Part shown: positions 39,995-49,681 of the stretch, piece after piece
Layout of the letters: each line of letters begins with the position of its first letter
Numbering within the stretch: position 1 is the stretch's first letter
Assembly: GCA_003250475.1 (NCBI GenBank)
Contig: QKGI01000045.1
Location: 16,312 to 80,311, forward strand
Length of the DNA: 64,000 nucleotides
DNA from: Bacteroidota bacterium
GTDB lineage: Bacteria; Bacteroidota; Bacteroidia; Bacteroidales; VadinHA17
Direction: 5' to 3'
Made by a program: the position numbers and the translations under genes
Notes under the pieces: model-generated
What the model saw: the letters and a program-made list of their open reading frames with translations, nothing else
What the model was told of the DNA's origin: nothing
Database searches by the model: none

Positions 39995-40300
39995 ATGATT
40001 GCAAAGATATTGACTTTTCTGCTGTTGATACCTGTCTGGTTTTACCGGTGGTTCATCTCCCCTTTGACCCCGCCGTCATGCCGTCATGTGCCAACCTGTT
40101 CCAGTTATGCCATCGATGCTTTCAGGATGCATGGCCCCATAACAGGCCTGATACTCTCGACTGACAGAATATTGCGGTGCAGACCCGGGGGGACACACGG
40201 TTATGATCCTGTTCCCCGGTTCATTTTTAAAAGGTACCGGTCTGGCAGAACCGCTCTACGGAGGGCCCCCCGATGCAACCGGCTGAAGGAAAGGGATTAA
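39995..40300 (+). CDS. yidD: Membrane protein insertion efficiency factor YidD
   Basis: [32 protein letters not shown]...[14 protein letters not shown]. Confidence 0.88.
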   Translation: MIAKILTFLLLIPVWFYRWFISPLTPPSCRHVPTCSSYAIDAFRMHGPITGLILSTDRILRCRPGGTHGYDPVPRFIFKRYRSGRTALRRAPRCNRLKERD

Positions 40301-41049
40301 AAACTAAGTTTTTCCCTGAGTATCTTATACCCGGCCCGGCTGACCGGTATCTTCTCACCGGACTTTAGGACGGCCACATAATTATCTTTGCTGTAGGGTT
40401 CAAGGCGTGATATATGCTCCACGTTGACCATATATGATCTGTGTACCCTGATGAAAAGTCCCGGTGGCAGGTGCTCCTCATAATATTTCATTGTCTTGGG
40501 CTTGAGAGCCTTTCCCTCGCTGTAATAAATCATTACATAGTCGTCCTCAGCAGCCAGGTAGGAGACCATGTTCAGGGGGATTATTTTTATTCCTGCCCCT
40601 TTTCTGAACACAATCCTTGTCAGATAGCCTTCTGCCTCCGAGGCTGAGGCAACAAGCCTGTCCATTTTTTCTGTCTCGGGAGTCTCCCTGGAGATTCTGT
40701 TGACAGCCTTGGCAAGGGCATCATCAAAGCGTTCCTTTGAAAACGGTTTAAGGAGGTAATCGACCGCATTCAGCTCGAATGCTCTTATAGCATACTGGTC
40801 AAAGGCTGTCGTGAATATTACCTCCGGCTTTTCATCGATCACCTCCAGCAGTTCGAAACCGGTCAGCTTGGGCATCTGGATATCCAGAAAGATAAGATCA
40901 GGGCGTTTCTCCTTTATCTCCCTGGCTCCGCAGAAGCCGTCGCCGCACTCTCCGGCAATCTCTATCTCCGGATGGTCTTTAAGCATAAACCTGATAAGCT
41001 CCCTGGCCGGGGCCTCATCCTCTATGATCAATGCTCTGATAGTCTTCAT
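40297..41049 (-). CDS. LytTR family response regulator
   Basis: [29 protein letters not shown] receiver plus LytTR domain [15 protein letters not shown]. Confidence 0.93.
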   Translation of the reverse strand: MKTIRALIIEDEAPARELIRFMLKDHPEIEIAGECGDGFCGAREIKEKRPDLIFLDIQMPKLTGFELLEVIDEKPEVIFTTAFDQYAIRAFELNAVDYLLKPFSKERFDDALAKAVNRISRETPETEKMDRLVASASEAEGYLTRIVFRKGAGIKIIPLNMVSYLAAEDDYVMIYYSEGKALKPKTMKYYEEHLPPGLFIRVHRSYMVNVEHISRLEPYSKDNYVAVLKSGEKIPVSRAGYKILREKLSF

Positions 41050-41062
41050 GCTGTTATGTTTA

Positions 41063-42121
41063 TTAATTCTTTCGGTATGGGAACCTGACCACAACTGTAA
41101 AGCTGTCATCGGTACGGTTTACTGTGAGATCAGCCTTGTTCCCGAAGAAGAGTTCAAGCCTGCTGCCCACGTTCTTCAGACCGATGCCGGCCCCCTTGCG
41201 TGTGACGACAGATTCCGTGTCGACGTTATTGGCAACGGTGATGATCACCATATCATTGTTTTTCCTGGCAGTGGTTTTGATGGTTACCTCTTCTGTTGAT
41301 TCATAGACTCCGTGTTTGACCGCATTCTCATACAATGGCTGGAGCAGCATCCCGGGCATGAGTGCGGAAAGGCATTCCGGGCTGATATCCTCTTCAATCG
41401 TCAGCCGGTCTCCAAACCTGACCTTCTCAATCTGCAGGTAAAGGCGGAGGCATTCCATCTCGTTTTGCAGTGTTACCGGTTGTTCGTTCCTCGATGACAG
41501 GGAATAGCGCATGAAGTCCGAAAGTTTCACTATCATCTCTCTTGCCCTGAGAGGATCAGTTAATGTCAGTGAACTCACTGAGTTGAGGCTGTTAAAGAGA
41601 AAATGGGGATTTATCTGTGATCTGAGCATCTTAAGCTCTCCCTCCCTCACCAGAGACTCCAGCTGCGCCTGACGCTGTACCTTTTCGGCCAGTCTTGCGG
41701 CGCTGAGAAAGAGGTAATATACCAGGATTATGAGAAAGAATACCAGGATGCCTGCCGTAGCCCTGAAAACAAGGACTGACTGCCAGAAGATGTCAAAATC
41801 TATCTTTTCCTGAACAATGAGCCTGACGATGAATTTTGTCCCCAGGAGCCATACCAGAATAGTCATGGAGCCGGTCAGCAGAACATTCAGGACAGAGGAG
41901 TATGTCTGGTTGTCGCCTTTCAGTATATACCGTAACGGATACCATACGGCCAGTCCCAGCAATCCATATAAAACCATGGAAACAAATCCGTCAGCGATAG
42001 CCGCTTCTACCCTGCTCCCATATACAAAATGAATGAGAAGTGCCTGGCCGGTTGCCAGTAACAACCATGCCAGACACCATATAATAAGCCTTGTTCTGCT
42101 TTCAAGCAGCGGATGCTTCAT
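41063..42121 (-). CDS. LytS/YpdA-like sensor histidine kinase
   Basis: LRSQINPHFLFNSLNSVSSLTLTDPLRAREMIVKLSDFMRYSL; GAGIGLKNVGSRLELFFG. Confidence 0.92.
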   Translation of the reverse strand: MKHPLLESRTRLIIWCLAWLLLATGQALLIHFVYGSRVEAAIADGFVSMVLYGLLGLAVWYPLRYILKGDNQTYSSVLNVLLTGSMTILVWLLGTKFIVRLIVQEKIDFDIFWQSVLVFRATAGILVFFLIILVYYLFLSAARLAEKVQRQAQLESLVREGELKMLRSQINPHFLFNSLNSVSSLTLTDPLRAREMIVKLSDFMRYSLSSRNEQPVTLQNEMECLRLYLQIEKVRFGDRLTIEEDISPECLSALMPGMLLQPLYENAVKHGVYESTEEVTIKTTARKNNDMVIITVANNVDTESVVTRKGAGIGLKNVGSRLELFFGNKADLTVNRTDDSFTVVVRFPYRKN

Positions 42122-42124
42122 CTT

Positions 42125-42865
42125 TTATTTATAGCTTTTGACCTCTCCCCCTCCAAAAATCACAGTGCCCTTTATTGTGAGCGACCGGGTGTTGTCCTTA
42201 ATAACATCTCCCCTTAACTTCCTGCTGTCGGAGAATCCTCCGAGGATAGGGGTCACATTTATTATTATATTCCAGCTATCCGGTACGATGATGGTTGTTC
42301 CACCAAAGATACAGGTAATTTCAATCGCATTATCGCCGGGGGCAAGAGATGATCTGGTCAGGTCAACCTCACCTCCACCGAATATGGAGGTTATCTTTCC
42401 TCCCTTGAAATTGTCGGTTATCAGCTGACGTTCCGCTCCGCTGAAGATATTGACATAATCAATATAATCAGCTTTGCTGGACTCTGAGAAATCCAGCCTC
42501 TTCACGAGCCTCTTGGAGTTCAGGAGTAATACTATTCCTATTACGATGAATAGGGCAGGCCAGAAGAAATTAAAGGATCTGAAGAAATCGGTGAACAGTT
42601 CCGGAATCATGAAGAACCCTCCCACGGCTATCATTATTATACCGGGGGTTTTATTATCTGATCCTGCGAGAACAATGATGCCGATCACCACCAGCAGCAT
42701 CTGCCAGCTGAATATTATGTCATCAATAAAGTGATCAAGCGGCTCGGGAAGTACCGTGGATTTTTTTACGATGAGGATCAGTCCTGCTATTATAAGCAGG
42801 ATTCCAATGATAAACCTGTTGGAAGTTTCCCCACGTCTTGACGGTTTGTTCATTTCGTTTTCCAT
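42125..42865 (-). CDS. LiaF-like membrane protein
   Basis: Four TM segments then IFGGGEVDLTRSSLAPGDNAIEITCIFGGTTIIVPDSWNIIINVTPILGGFSDSR. Confidence 0.83.
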   Translation of the reverse strand: MENEMNKPSRRGETSNRFIIGILLIIAGLILIVKKSTVLPEPLDHFIDDIIFSWQMLLVVIGIIVLAGSDNKTPGIIMIAVGGFFMIPELFTDFFRSFNFFWPALFIVIGIVLLLNSKRLVKRLDFSESSKADYIDYVNIFSGAERQLITDNFKGGKITSIFGGGEVDLTRSSLAPGDNAIEITCIFGGTTIIVPDSWNIIINVTPILGGFSDSRKLRGDVIKDNTRSLTIKGTVIFGGGEVKSYK

Positions 42866-42889
42866 TGTTTAAGAGATTATCGGTTTCTG

Positions 42890-43225
42890 TTATCTTAATT
42901 TCTTTGTCAGTGGCCTGAGAACAAATGCTATACCCACCAGGACCATGACTGCCGGCCAGTAAATCTGTTTGTACACAGGAGAAAGCTGAATGCTCATTTC
43001 CGGCATAAGGAACCAGAATCCCAGGGCAAAAAGCAGTACTGCCGACACCAGTTCAAGGCTTACCAGTGACAATATGCCAAAGAAGATGAGGATCATCTCC
43101 CACTGGAAATAGTCTGATATCTCTCCGAGGTTTAAAAGGTCCAGCTTGGCCACAATCATTATTAGCCCCAGGGAGATGAGGAACCTGGCGATGCCAACAA
43201 ACGGATTTTTATCTGCGTCTTTCAT
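42890..43225 (-). CDS. Small membrane protein upstream of the LiaF-like gene
   Basis: MKDADKNPFVGIARFLISLGLIMIVAKLDLLNLG... four hydrophobic segments; start chosen at internal Met. Confidence 0.65.
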   Translation of the reverse strand: MKDADKNPFVGIARFLISLGLIMIVAKLDLLNLGEISDYFQWEMILIFFGILSLVSLELVSAVLLFALGFWFLMPEMSIQLSPVYKQIYWPAVMVLVGIAFVLRPLTKKLR

Positions 43226-43407
43226 GTCTGGTAAGTTGATTTGACAAGTTAAAAATATTACGAACACATTAAACGGCACCATACATTTCCGGCGGGGCGC
43301 GGATAAATGTCGGTAAACAGCGAAGAAACCGGGCAGTGTTACTTTTTTGTTCATAATTTTTTTTATTGCAAGAGGATTTATAATTTTGCAGACCGAAAAA
43401 AAGGGAG

Positions 43408-43926
43408 ATGCCCGGATTGTATTCCATACCGCTCGCCGGATTAAAGGAAGCCAGATATACCTACGATTTCAAAATAGGAGATGACTTCTTTGAGGCGTTT
43501 GAGGAGTCAGAGGTTAAGAGAGGGGAGTTCACTTCTGTGGTTGTGCTCCAGAAAAGCACAACTCATCTTGAGCTTGACATTGTCATAAACGGCCGTGCCG
43601 AAGTGGTGTGTGACAGATGCCTGGAATCATTTTACATCCCTGTCTCATCAGCCAACAGGCTGTTTGTTAAGCAGGGAAGGGAGTGGGATGAGGCTGATCC
43701 GGATATGATCACAATGCCTCTGGATGAACATGAAATAGATCTGAGCCAGTTTTTCTATGAATATATCCACCTGGCATTACCTTTGAAACGTATTCATCCT
43801 GATGACAGCGATGGTCGCAGTACGTGCAACCCCGAAATGATCAGGAAGCTTAATGACCTTCAGGCCGGTGAGGAGCAATCCGATCCGCGGTGGGAAGGTT
43901 TAAAAAAACTGACTAGGAATAACTAA
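43408..43926 (+). CDS. yceD: YceD/DUF177 family protein
   Basis: VVCDRCLESFYIPV...DLSQFFYEYIHLALPLKRIHP; immediately upstream of rpmF. Confidence 0.9.
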   Translation: MPGLYSIPLAGLKEARYTYDFKIGDDFFEAFEESEVKRGEFTSVVVLQKSTTHLELDIVINGRAEVVCDRCLESFYIPVSSANRLFVKQGREWDEADPDMITMPLDEHEIDLSQFFYEYIHLALPLKRIHPDDSDGRSTCNPEMIRKLNDLQAGEEQSDPRWEGLKKLTRNN

Positions 43927-43943
43927 CACAATTCATTACTGCG

Positions 43944-44129
43944 ATGCCAAATCCAAAACACAGACACTCCAGTACCAGGAGGGACAAGAGGAGAACACAT
44001 TACAAGGCTGTTGCTCCCACAGTGGCTGCATGCACAAACTGCGGATCAGCTCATCTCTACCACAGGGTATGCCCTGAGTGCGGATACTACAGAGGCAAGC
44101 TTGCCGTTGAAAAAAAGACGACAGCCTGA
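43944..44129 (+). CDS. rpmF: 50S ribosomal protein L32
   Basis: MPNPKHRHSSTRRDKRRTHYKAVAPTVAACTNCGSAHLYHRVCPECGYYRGK. Confidence 0.97.
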   Translation: MPNPKHRHSSTRRDKRRTHYKAVAPTVAACTNCGSAHLYHRVCPECGYYRGKLAVEKKTTA

Positions 44130-44157
44130 CAAGGTTTCCGTTCAAAAACTCTGAACG

Positions 44158-45102
44158 ATGAAAATAGGTCTTGATGCTATGGGGGGGGATTTCGCCCCCA
44201 ATGCTGTCATTGAAGGTGCAGTTGATGCACTGGGGCAGATGCCGTCAGGAGACCGTCTCGTGCTTATCGGCGATAATGGTCTGATAAGGAATAAACTCGC
44301 AGAAATGAATGTCGAGCCTTCCTTATTTGATATCGTACCCACCACGCAGGTAATAGAGATGTCTGACCACCCTGCGAAGGCTTTTTCGCAGAAAAAGGAC
44401 TCGTCTATTGCAGTAGGGTTCGGGATGCTTAAAAGCTGCCTGATAGACGGATTTGCCAGTGCCGGAAACACCGGCGCCATGATGGTCGGAGCAAGCTATA
44501 CAGTCAATGTCATCCCCGGAGTATACAGACCGGCACTGCTGGCCAATCTGCCCAATGTAAACGGCGGCTCATCAATACTCCTCGACGTTGGGATAAATCC
44601 TGACAGCAAGCCTGACGTGCTGATGCAGTACGGTTTGCTCGGAACAGTGTATTCAAGGCATGTGCTGGGCATAGAAAACCCAACGGTGGGATTGCTGAAT
44701 ATCGGAACCGAAGAATCAAAAGGCTCTGCCGTGGTCAAAGCTACCTATGAACTTCTCAGTGAAAACACTGAGATAAATTTCAGGGGTAATATCGAAGGTC
44801 ATCATCTCTTTACCGAGGAGATGACCGATGTCATTATATGCGACGGTTTCGTAGGCAATGTGGTTCTCAAAATGGCCGAGAAATTCTTTGTGATAGCAAG
44901 ATCAAGAGGCATTAAAGACAGCTTTTTTGAAAGGCTTAATTTTGAGGTCGTCGGAGGCACTCCCGTTGTCGGAATAAATGAAAACGTGGTAGTTGGTCAC
45001 GGCATTTCAAACCGAACGGCAATCATGAATATGATACTGCAGACCCGTGATGTGGTTCATGCAGATCTTGCCGGAAAGATCAAGGAAGCATTCGGAGCAT
45101 GA
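44158..45102 (+). CDS. plsX: Phosphate acyltransferase PlsX
   Basis: [42 protein letters not shown]. Confidence 0.97.
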   Translation: MKIGLDAMGGDFAPNAVIEGAVDALGQMPSGDRLVLIGDNGLIRNKLAEMNVEPSLFDIVPTTQVIEMSDHPAKAFSQKKDSSIAVGFGMLKSCLIDGFASAGNTGAMMVGASYTVNVIPGVYRPALLANLPNVNGGSSILLDVGINPDSKPDVLMQYGLLGTVYSRHVLGIENPTVGLLNIGTEESKGSAVVKATYELLSENTEINFRGNIEGHHLFTEEMTDVIICDGFVGNVVLKMAEKFFVIARSRGIKDSFFERLNFEVVGGTPVVGINENVVVGHGISNRTAIMNMILQTRDVVHADLAGKIKEAFGA

Positions 45103-46100
45103 CGAAAATAAGAGCTGCAATTACCGGAATAAATGCCTGGGTGCCGGAGTACCGGCTGACCAACCAGGAACTCTCCGAGATGGTGGAGACCAGCGACGAA
45201 TGGATCATGCAGCGCGTTGGTATCAGGGAGAGAAGGATACTCAAGGGTGAGGGGAAGGGAACTTCCGACCTGGGGGAACCGGCTGTCAGAGGCCTGCTGG
45301 AGAAGACAGGGACATCACCTGACGAGGTCGATCTCCTTATTTGTGCCACGATAACGCCGGATATGATGTTCCCGGCTACTGCCAACATTATCTGTGACAA
45401 GGCCGGGATAAAAAACGCCTTCAGCTTTGATCTTGCAGCTGCCTGCTCCGGGTTCCTCTTTGCCCTGCAGACAGCAGCAGCATACGTTGAGACCGGACGG
45501 TACAAGAAGGTAATTGTTGTTGGCGCTGATAAGATGTCATCCATTACCGACTATACTGACCGGACCACCTGTACCCTCTTCGGAGACGCGGCAGGAGCAG
45601 TCCTCCTGGAGCCGACAGAGGAAGAATACGGAATAATGGACTATCTCTTCAAAAGCGACGGCTCGGGCCGGAAGTATCTGCACATGAAAGCCGGCGGGTC
45701 ACTGCGCCCCGCATCACACGACACAGTAGGCGGAAGGGAGCATTATGTATACCAGGAGGGACAGGCTGTCTTTAAGTTTGCCGTATCAAACATGGCAGAC
45801 ATCGCAGCCGAGATCATGGAGAGAAACAACCTCCGCCCGGAAGATATCTCATGGCTGGTACCACACCAGGCCAACCTGAGGATCATAGATGCGACCGGGC
45901 GCAGAATGGGACTGCCACCGGAGAAGGTCATGATAAACATACAGAACTACGGCAATACTACAGCCGCCACAATCCCCCTTGTGTTGTGGGAGTTTGAAAA
46001 GAAGCTCCATAAGGGAGATAATCTGGTACTTGCCGCCTTCGGCGGGGGATTCACATGGGGAAGCATCTGGCTTAAATGGGCATACGACCCGAAGCCTTAA
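45099..46100 (+). CDS. fabH: Beta-ketoacyl-ACP synthase III
   Basis: [14 protein letters not shown] catalytic Cys; [31 protein letters not shown]. Confidence 0.97.
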   Translation: MTKIRAAITGINAWVPEYRLTNQELSEMVETSDEWIMQRVGIRERRILKGEGKGTSDLGEPAVRGLLEKTGTSPDEVDLLICATITPDMMFPATANIICDKAGIKNAFSFDLAAACSGFLFALQTAAAYVETGRYKKVIVVGADKMSSITDYTDRTTCTLFGDAAGAVLLEPTEEEYGIMDYLFKSDGSGRKYLHMKAGGSLRPASHDTVGGREHYVYQEGQAVFKFAVSNMADIAAEIMERNNLRPEDISWLVPHQANLRIIDATGRRMGLPPEKVMINIQNYGNTTAATIPLVLWEFEKKLHKGDNLVLAAFGGGFTWGSIWLKWAYDPKP

Positions 46101-46114
46101 AGAGTATATCACCT

Positions 46115-46144
46115 GAGAGCGGTAATTCCGCTCTCTTTTTTTTT
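46115..46144 (+). terminator. Intrinsic terminator after fabH
   Basis: GAGAGCGG-TAATT-CCGCTCTC followed by T9. Confidence 0.9.
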
Positions 46145-46216
46145 ATCAGGCACAATACTTTTTATATTTGTGTGTTAAATAAATTCAGGGAAGTAAGGGA
46201 TAAAATAAATTTCATT

Positions 46217-46609
46217 ATGGCAAAAATCATGGAGACAGACAACGGAGCAGCAGTCAACCTAATAAGTCAGGGCACAGAGATAACCGGTGATATCAAATCA
46301 TCAGGAGATGTCCGGATAGACGGAGTTCTTAACGGTAACATGGTTACTAAGGGGAAGGTGGTTATCGGTCCGACAGGCCGGGTTAAGGGTGAGGTTGAAT
46401 GCAAAAATTCCGAGGTGTCAGGCGTGATAGACGGAAAAATTACCGTGTCACAGCTCCTGAACCTGAAGTCGTCATCGAAAATCAACGGTACAATCGTTAC
46501 GAATAAGCTCTCAATTGAACCGGGAGCAATCTTTACGGGTAACTGCGCCATGAAAGACGGTGAAAATGGAGGAGCAACAGCAGTCAGGCCCAAAGAAGGA
46601 GACAAATAG
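46217..46609 (+). CDS. Bactofilin (polymer-forming cytoskeletal protein)
   Basis: LISQGTEITGDIKSSGDVRIDGVLNGNMVTKGKVVIGPTGRVKGEVECKNSEVSGVIDGKITV. Confidence 0.93.
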   Translation: MAKIMETDNGAAVNLISQGTEITGDIKSSGDVRIDGVLNGNMVTKGKVVIGPTGRVKGEVECKNSEVSGVIDGKITVSQLLNLKSSSKINGTIVTNKLSIEPGAIFTGNCAMKDGENGGATAVRPKEGDK

Positions 46610-46802
46610 CGGCCTTTCCGGATATTCAAGGTACAGCACCATCGCCATACAGATGGTGGTTATTATTGTCATCACTACCCTCGGAGGCGTCAGACTCGAC
46701 AGATGGGCAGGCACCGAACCTGTCCTGACAGTGATTCTCTCACTGCTTGGAGTGGCAGCTGCCATGTGGCTGGTTATTAAAGAGGCCATCAGGAACAAGT
46801 GA
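46566..46802 (+). CDS. AtpZ/AtpI-like protein
   Basis: Two TM segments, LDRWAGTEPVLTVILSLLGVAAAMWLV; overlaps bactofilin end; precedes F0 genes. Confidence 0.8.
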   Translation: MEEQQQSGPKKETNSGLSGYSRYSTIAIQMVVIIVITTLGGVRLDRWAGTEPVLTVILSLLGVAAAMWLVIKEAIRNK

Positions 46803-46803
46803 G

Positions 46804-47196
46804 ATGTTTACTCCAAGAGCAATAAGATCCTACATGTCTCTCTTAATCCTGTCACTGGTTATTATACTGCTTATTTCGGTGCTTTACAGATTTTATCCCT
46901 CTCTTTACAATCATGCTTATGCTGTCGCACTTACCGGAGGGTTTACGCTTGCAGCCTTCATTTCACTTTTAATCTTTTTTAACGGTTTCAGTTCGGAAGC
47001 GGGCAGAAGTGTGTTTCTGACACTTATGGCGCTGGGGATGAAGTTGCTGCTTTCTCTCGTGCTTGCATTACTGTTCCTGGTGGTCTTTAAAAACGATCAG
47101 ATCGGTTCAGTGATATTATTTTTTATCCTATATTTGGCGTTCACTTTTTATGTAATACGTACATTCGTAAGTGTCCTGAAAAAGAAGACGGTTTAA
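46804..47196 (+). CDS. ATP synthase-associated small membrane protein (AtpI-like position)
   Basis: Four TM segments, located between AtpZ-like and atpB. Confidence 0.65.
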   Translation: MFTPRAIRSYMSLLILSLVIILLISVLYRFYPSLYNHAYAVALTGGFTLAAFISLLIFFNGFSSEAGRSVFLTLMALGMKLLLSLVLALLFLVVFKNDQIGSVILFFILYLAFTFYVIRTFVSVLKKKTV

Positions 47197-47207
47197 AGTT
47201 AATAAGC

Positions 47208-48287
47208 TTGAAAAACAGGTATCAATATTTTCTGCTCATACTGCTTGGAATAATTGCTGCAACAGTTCCGGCCCTCTCTGCCGGAATGAGCAAGGAAGAC
47301 AAAAAATCACACGACATTGAAGGGAAGTTTAATGCCAGCGAGTTCATCATGGAGCATGTTTCCGACTCACATGAATGGCACATACTGACAAAAAAAGACG
47401 GCACTTCAGTGGCTGTTTATCTCCCGGTTATTATCTATGACAGACAATCGGGGATTCATATTTTTTCCTCTGAAAAGATTGCTCACGGGCACAGTTACAT
47501 GGGTTATGCAATTGCCCATGAAGGTGATTATGCCGGAAAGATAATCAGGGTAGATCATGAGGGTCATTATGACGGTTCAAAACCACCTCTTGACTTCTCG
47601 ATCACCAAGGCCGTTTTCGGGATGCTCATAGCATCACTGATACTGCTCTGGCTCATGATATCCATGGCCCGTTCATACAGGAAAAGCGGTATCAGCGCCC
47701 CGAAGGGATTACTTCAGGGAATACTGGAGCCCGTCATTCTTTTTATCAGGGATGACATTGCGATTCCCAATATAGGTGATCATAAGTATTCAAAATTTAT
47801 GCCTTACCTGCTGACGGTCTTCTTTTTTGTACTGATAAATAATCTTCTGGGGCTGATCCCGATATTCCCGTTTGGCGCCAATGTGACAGGTAACGTTAAT
47901 GTGACCTTTGTCCTGGCATTATGTACTTTTCTTATTACGCAGTTCAGTGCCAACCGGTCTCACTGGAGACATGTCTTTGCCGCTCCCGGGGTGCCGCTCT
48001 GGCTGCTGCCCATTATGATACCTATTGAGCTTATCGGGCTTATCTCAAAACCCTTTGCCCTGATGATCCGTCTCTTTGCGAACATCACGGCGGGGCATAT
48101 TATCGTTCTGAGCCTGGTAGCCCTGATTTTCATATTTCAATCTGTGCTTGTTGCCCCCGTCTCCATCTTCTTTGTCCTTTTCATGGACTGCATAGAGCTC
48201 CTGGTGGCATTTCTGCAGGCATATGTCTTTACCCTTCTTTCTGCGCTGTTCATAGGAATGGCCACAGCAGAAGCGGAACATCATTAA
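47208..48287 (+). CDS. atpB: F0F1 ATP synthase subunit a (TTG start) with secretory N-terminal extension
   Basis: KPFALMIRLFANITAGHIIVLSLVAL (essential Arg); N-terminal signal peptide plus FNASEFIMEHVSDSHEWH region. Confidence 0.95.
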   Translation: MKNRYQYFLLILLGIIAATVPALSAGMSKEDKKSHDIEGKFNASEFIMEHVSDSHEWHILTKKDGTSVAVYLPVIIYDRQSGIHIFSSEKIAHGHSYMGYAIAHEGDYAGKIIRVDHEGHYDGSKPPLDFSITKAVFGMLIASLILLWLMISMARSYRKSGISAPKGLLQGILEPVILFIRDDIAIPNIGDHKYSKFMPYLLTVFFFVLINNLLGLIPIFPFGANVTGNVNVTFVLALCTFLITQFSANRSHWRHVFAAPGVPLWLLPIMIPIELIGLISKPFALMIRLFANITAGHIIVLSLVALIFIFQSVLVAPVSIFFVLFMDCIELLVAFLQAYVFTLLSALFIGMATAEAEHH

Positions 48288-48316
48288 TATCACTATAAAT
48301 TACCAATCAAATTTAA

Positions 48317-48529
<213 letters not shown>

Positions 48530-48537
48530 GAGAAAAG

Positions 48538-48566
48538 AAGCCTGCAACGGTTGGTTGCAGGCTTTT
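48538..48566 (+). terminator. Terminator-like hairpin between atpE and atpF
   Basis: AAGCCTGCAAC-GGTTG-GTTGCAGGCTT, 11-bp perfect stem, 5-nt loop, short T-tract. Confidence 0.65.
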
Positions 48567-48594
48567 ACAAATGAATTAAAAAAAAGATACAGAT

Positions 48595-49107
48595 ATGTTA
48601 TTAGCAAGCAGTCTCGCCAGTCCCGCTATCGGGACCGTTTTCTGGACAACACTTATCTTCCTCCTGTTGCTCTTACTGCTCTGGAAGTATGCATGGGGGC
48701 CTATCATGAAGGCTGTCAAAGCGCGTGAGGATATGATCCATAATGCTCTTGAATCGGCGGAAAAGGCACGAGAGGAGATGAAGGTGCTGCAGGCTGACAA
48801 TGAGATCATCCTGCGCAAGGCACGTGAAGAGAGGGACAAGATACTCCGTGATGCCAGGACGGCATATGAAAGGATGATGGCTGATGCCAAGGAAAAGAGC
48901 CAGTCGGAATCGGATGCCCTTGTAAGAAGGGCCAGGGAGATTATTGAACGTGAGAAAGTCACTGCTATCACCGAAGTAAAGCGCGAGGTTGCCAAACTGG
49001 CTATCGAAGTGGCCTCCAGGGTGGTCGGTGAGACCCTGCGCAGCGATGCCGAACAGCAGAAGCTGATAGAGAGATACATCAGGGAGATAGAAGCTAACCG
49101 GAACTGA
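48595..49107 (+). CDS. atpF: F0F1 ATP synthase subunit b
   Basis: N-terminal TM with FWTTLIFLLLLLLLWKYAWGPIMKAVKAREDMI then long coiled coil. Confidence 0.95.
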   Translation: MLLASSLASPAIGTVFWTTLIFLLLLLLLWKYAWGPIMKAVKAREDMIHNALESAEKAREEMKVLQADNEIILRKAREERDKILRDARTAYERMMADAKEKSQSESDALVRRAREIIEREKVTAITEVKREVAKLAIEVASRVVGETLRSDAEQQKLIERYIREIEANRN

Positions 49108-49111
49108 CCTC

Positions 49112-49663
49112 ATGAATTCGAGTAAGATAGCGGTACGGTATGCAAAGGCACTTTTTGATCTTGCTCTTGAGCATGATCAGATTGACGGAGTATATACGGA
49201 CATGAAATCTGTCAGCCGCCTCTGCGTCATGGAGGAGGTGAGGGAGGTTATCAACAATCCCGTGATACCGAAACAGAAAAGAAAGGAGATTGTCATCGCA
49301 CTGACAGGTGATAAAACCAGCAAACTCACAGTCGATTTTATCAGCCTGATGTTCTCCCATGACCGTGGCGAATACCTGGCAGACGCTGCAAGAAACTTTA
49401 TTGACCTGACCCGCCGTCACCGGGGTATAAGGGAGGTGACACTTACCACCGCAGTGCCTGCAGGCCCTGAACTGAAAAATGAAATGGCTGCACTGATTAC
49501 AGGCAGTGATGCCGGGAGCATCGAATTCAACGACAATGTTGACGAATCGATCATCGGCGGGTTCATACTCAGGGTTGACGATGCCTATATCGATGCAAGC
49601 GTCAGGAATAAACTGAACAGATTCAAAAAGGAATTTTCACTGGCAGGATATGCCGAAGAATAG
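49112..49663 (+). CDS. atpH: F0F1 ATP synthase subunit delta
   Basis: KIAVRYAKALFDLALEH; DESIIGGFILRVDDAYIDASVRNKLNRFKKEF. Confidence 0.95.
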   Translation: MNSSKIAVRYAKALFDLALEHDQIDGVYTDMKSVSRLCVMEEVREVINNPVIPKQKRKEIVIALTGDKTSKLTVDFISLMFSHDRGEYLADAARNFIDLTRRHRGIREVTLTTAVPAGPELKNEMAALITGSDAGSIEFNDNVDESIIGGFILRVDDAYIDASVRNKLNRFKKEFSLAGYAEE

Positions 49664-49681
49664 TATATAAGCTTTACAAAA

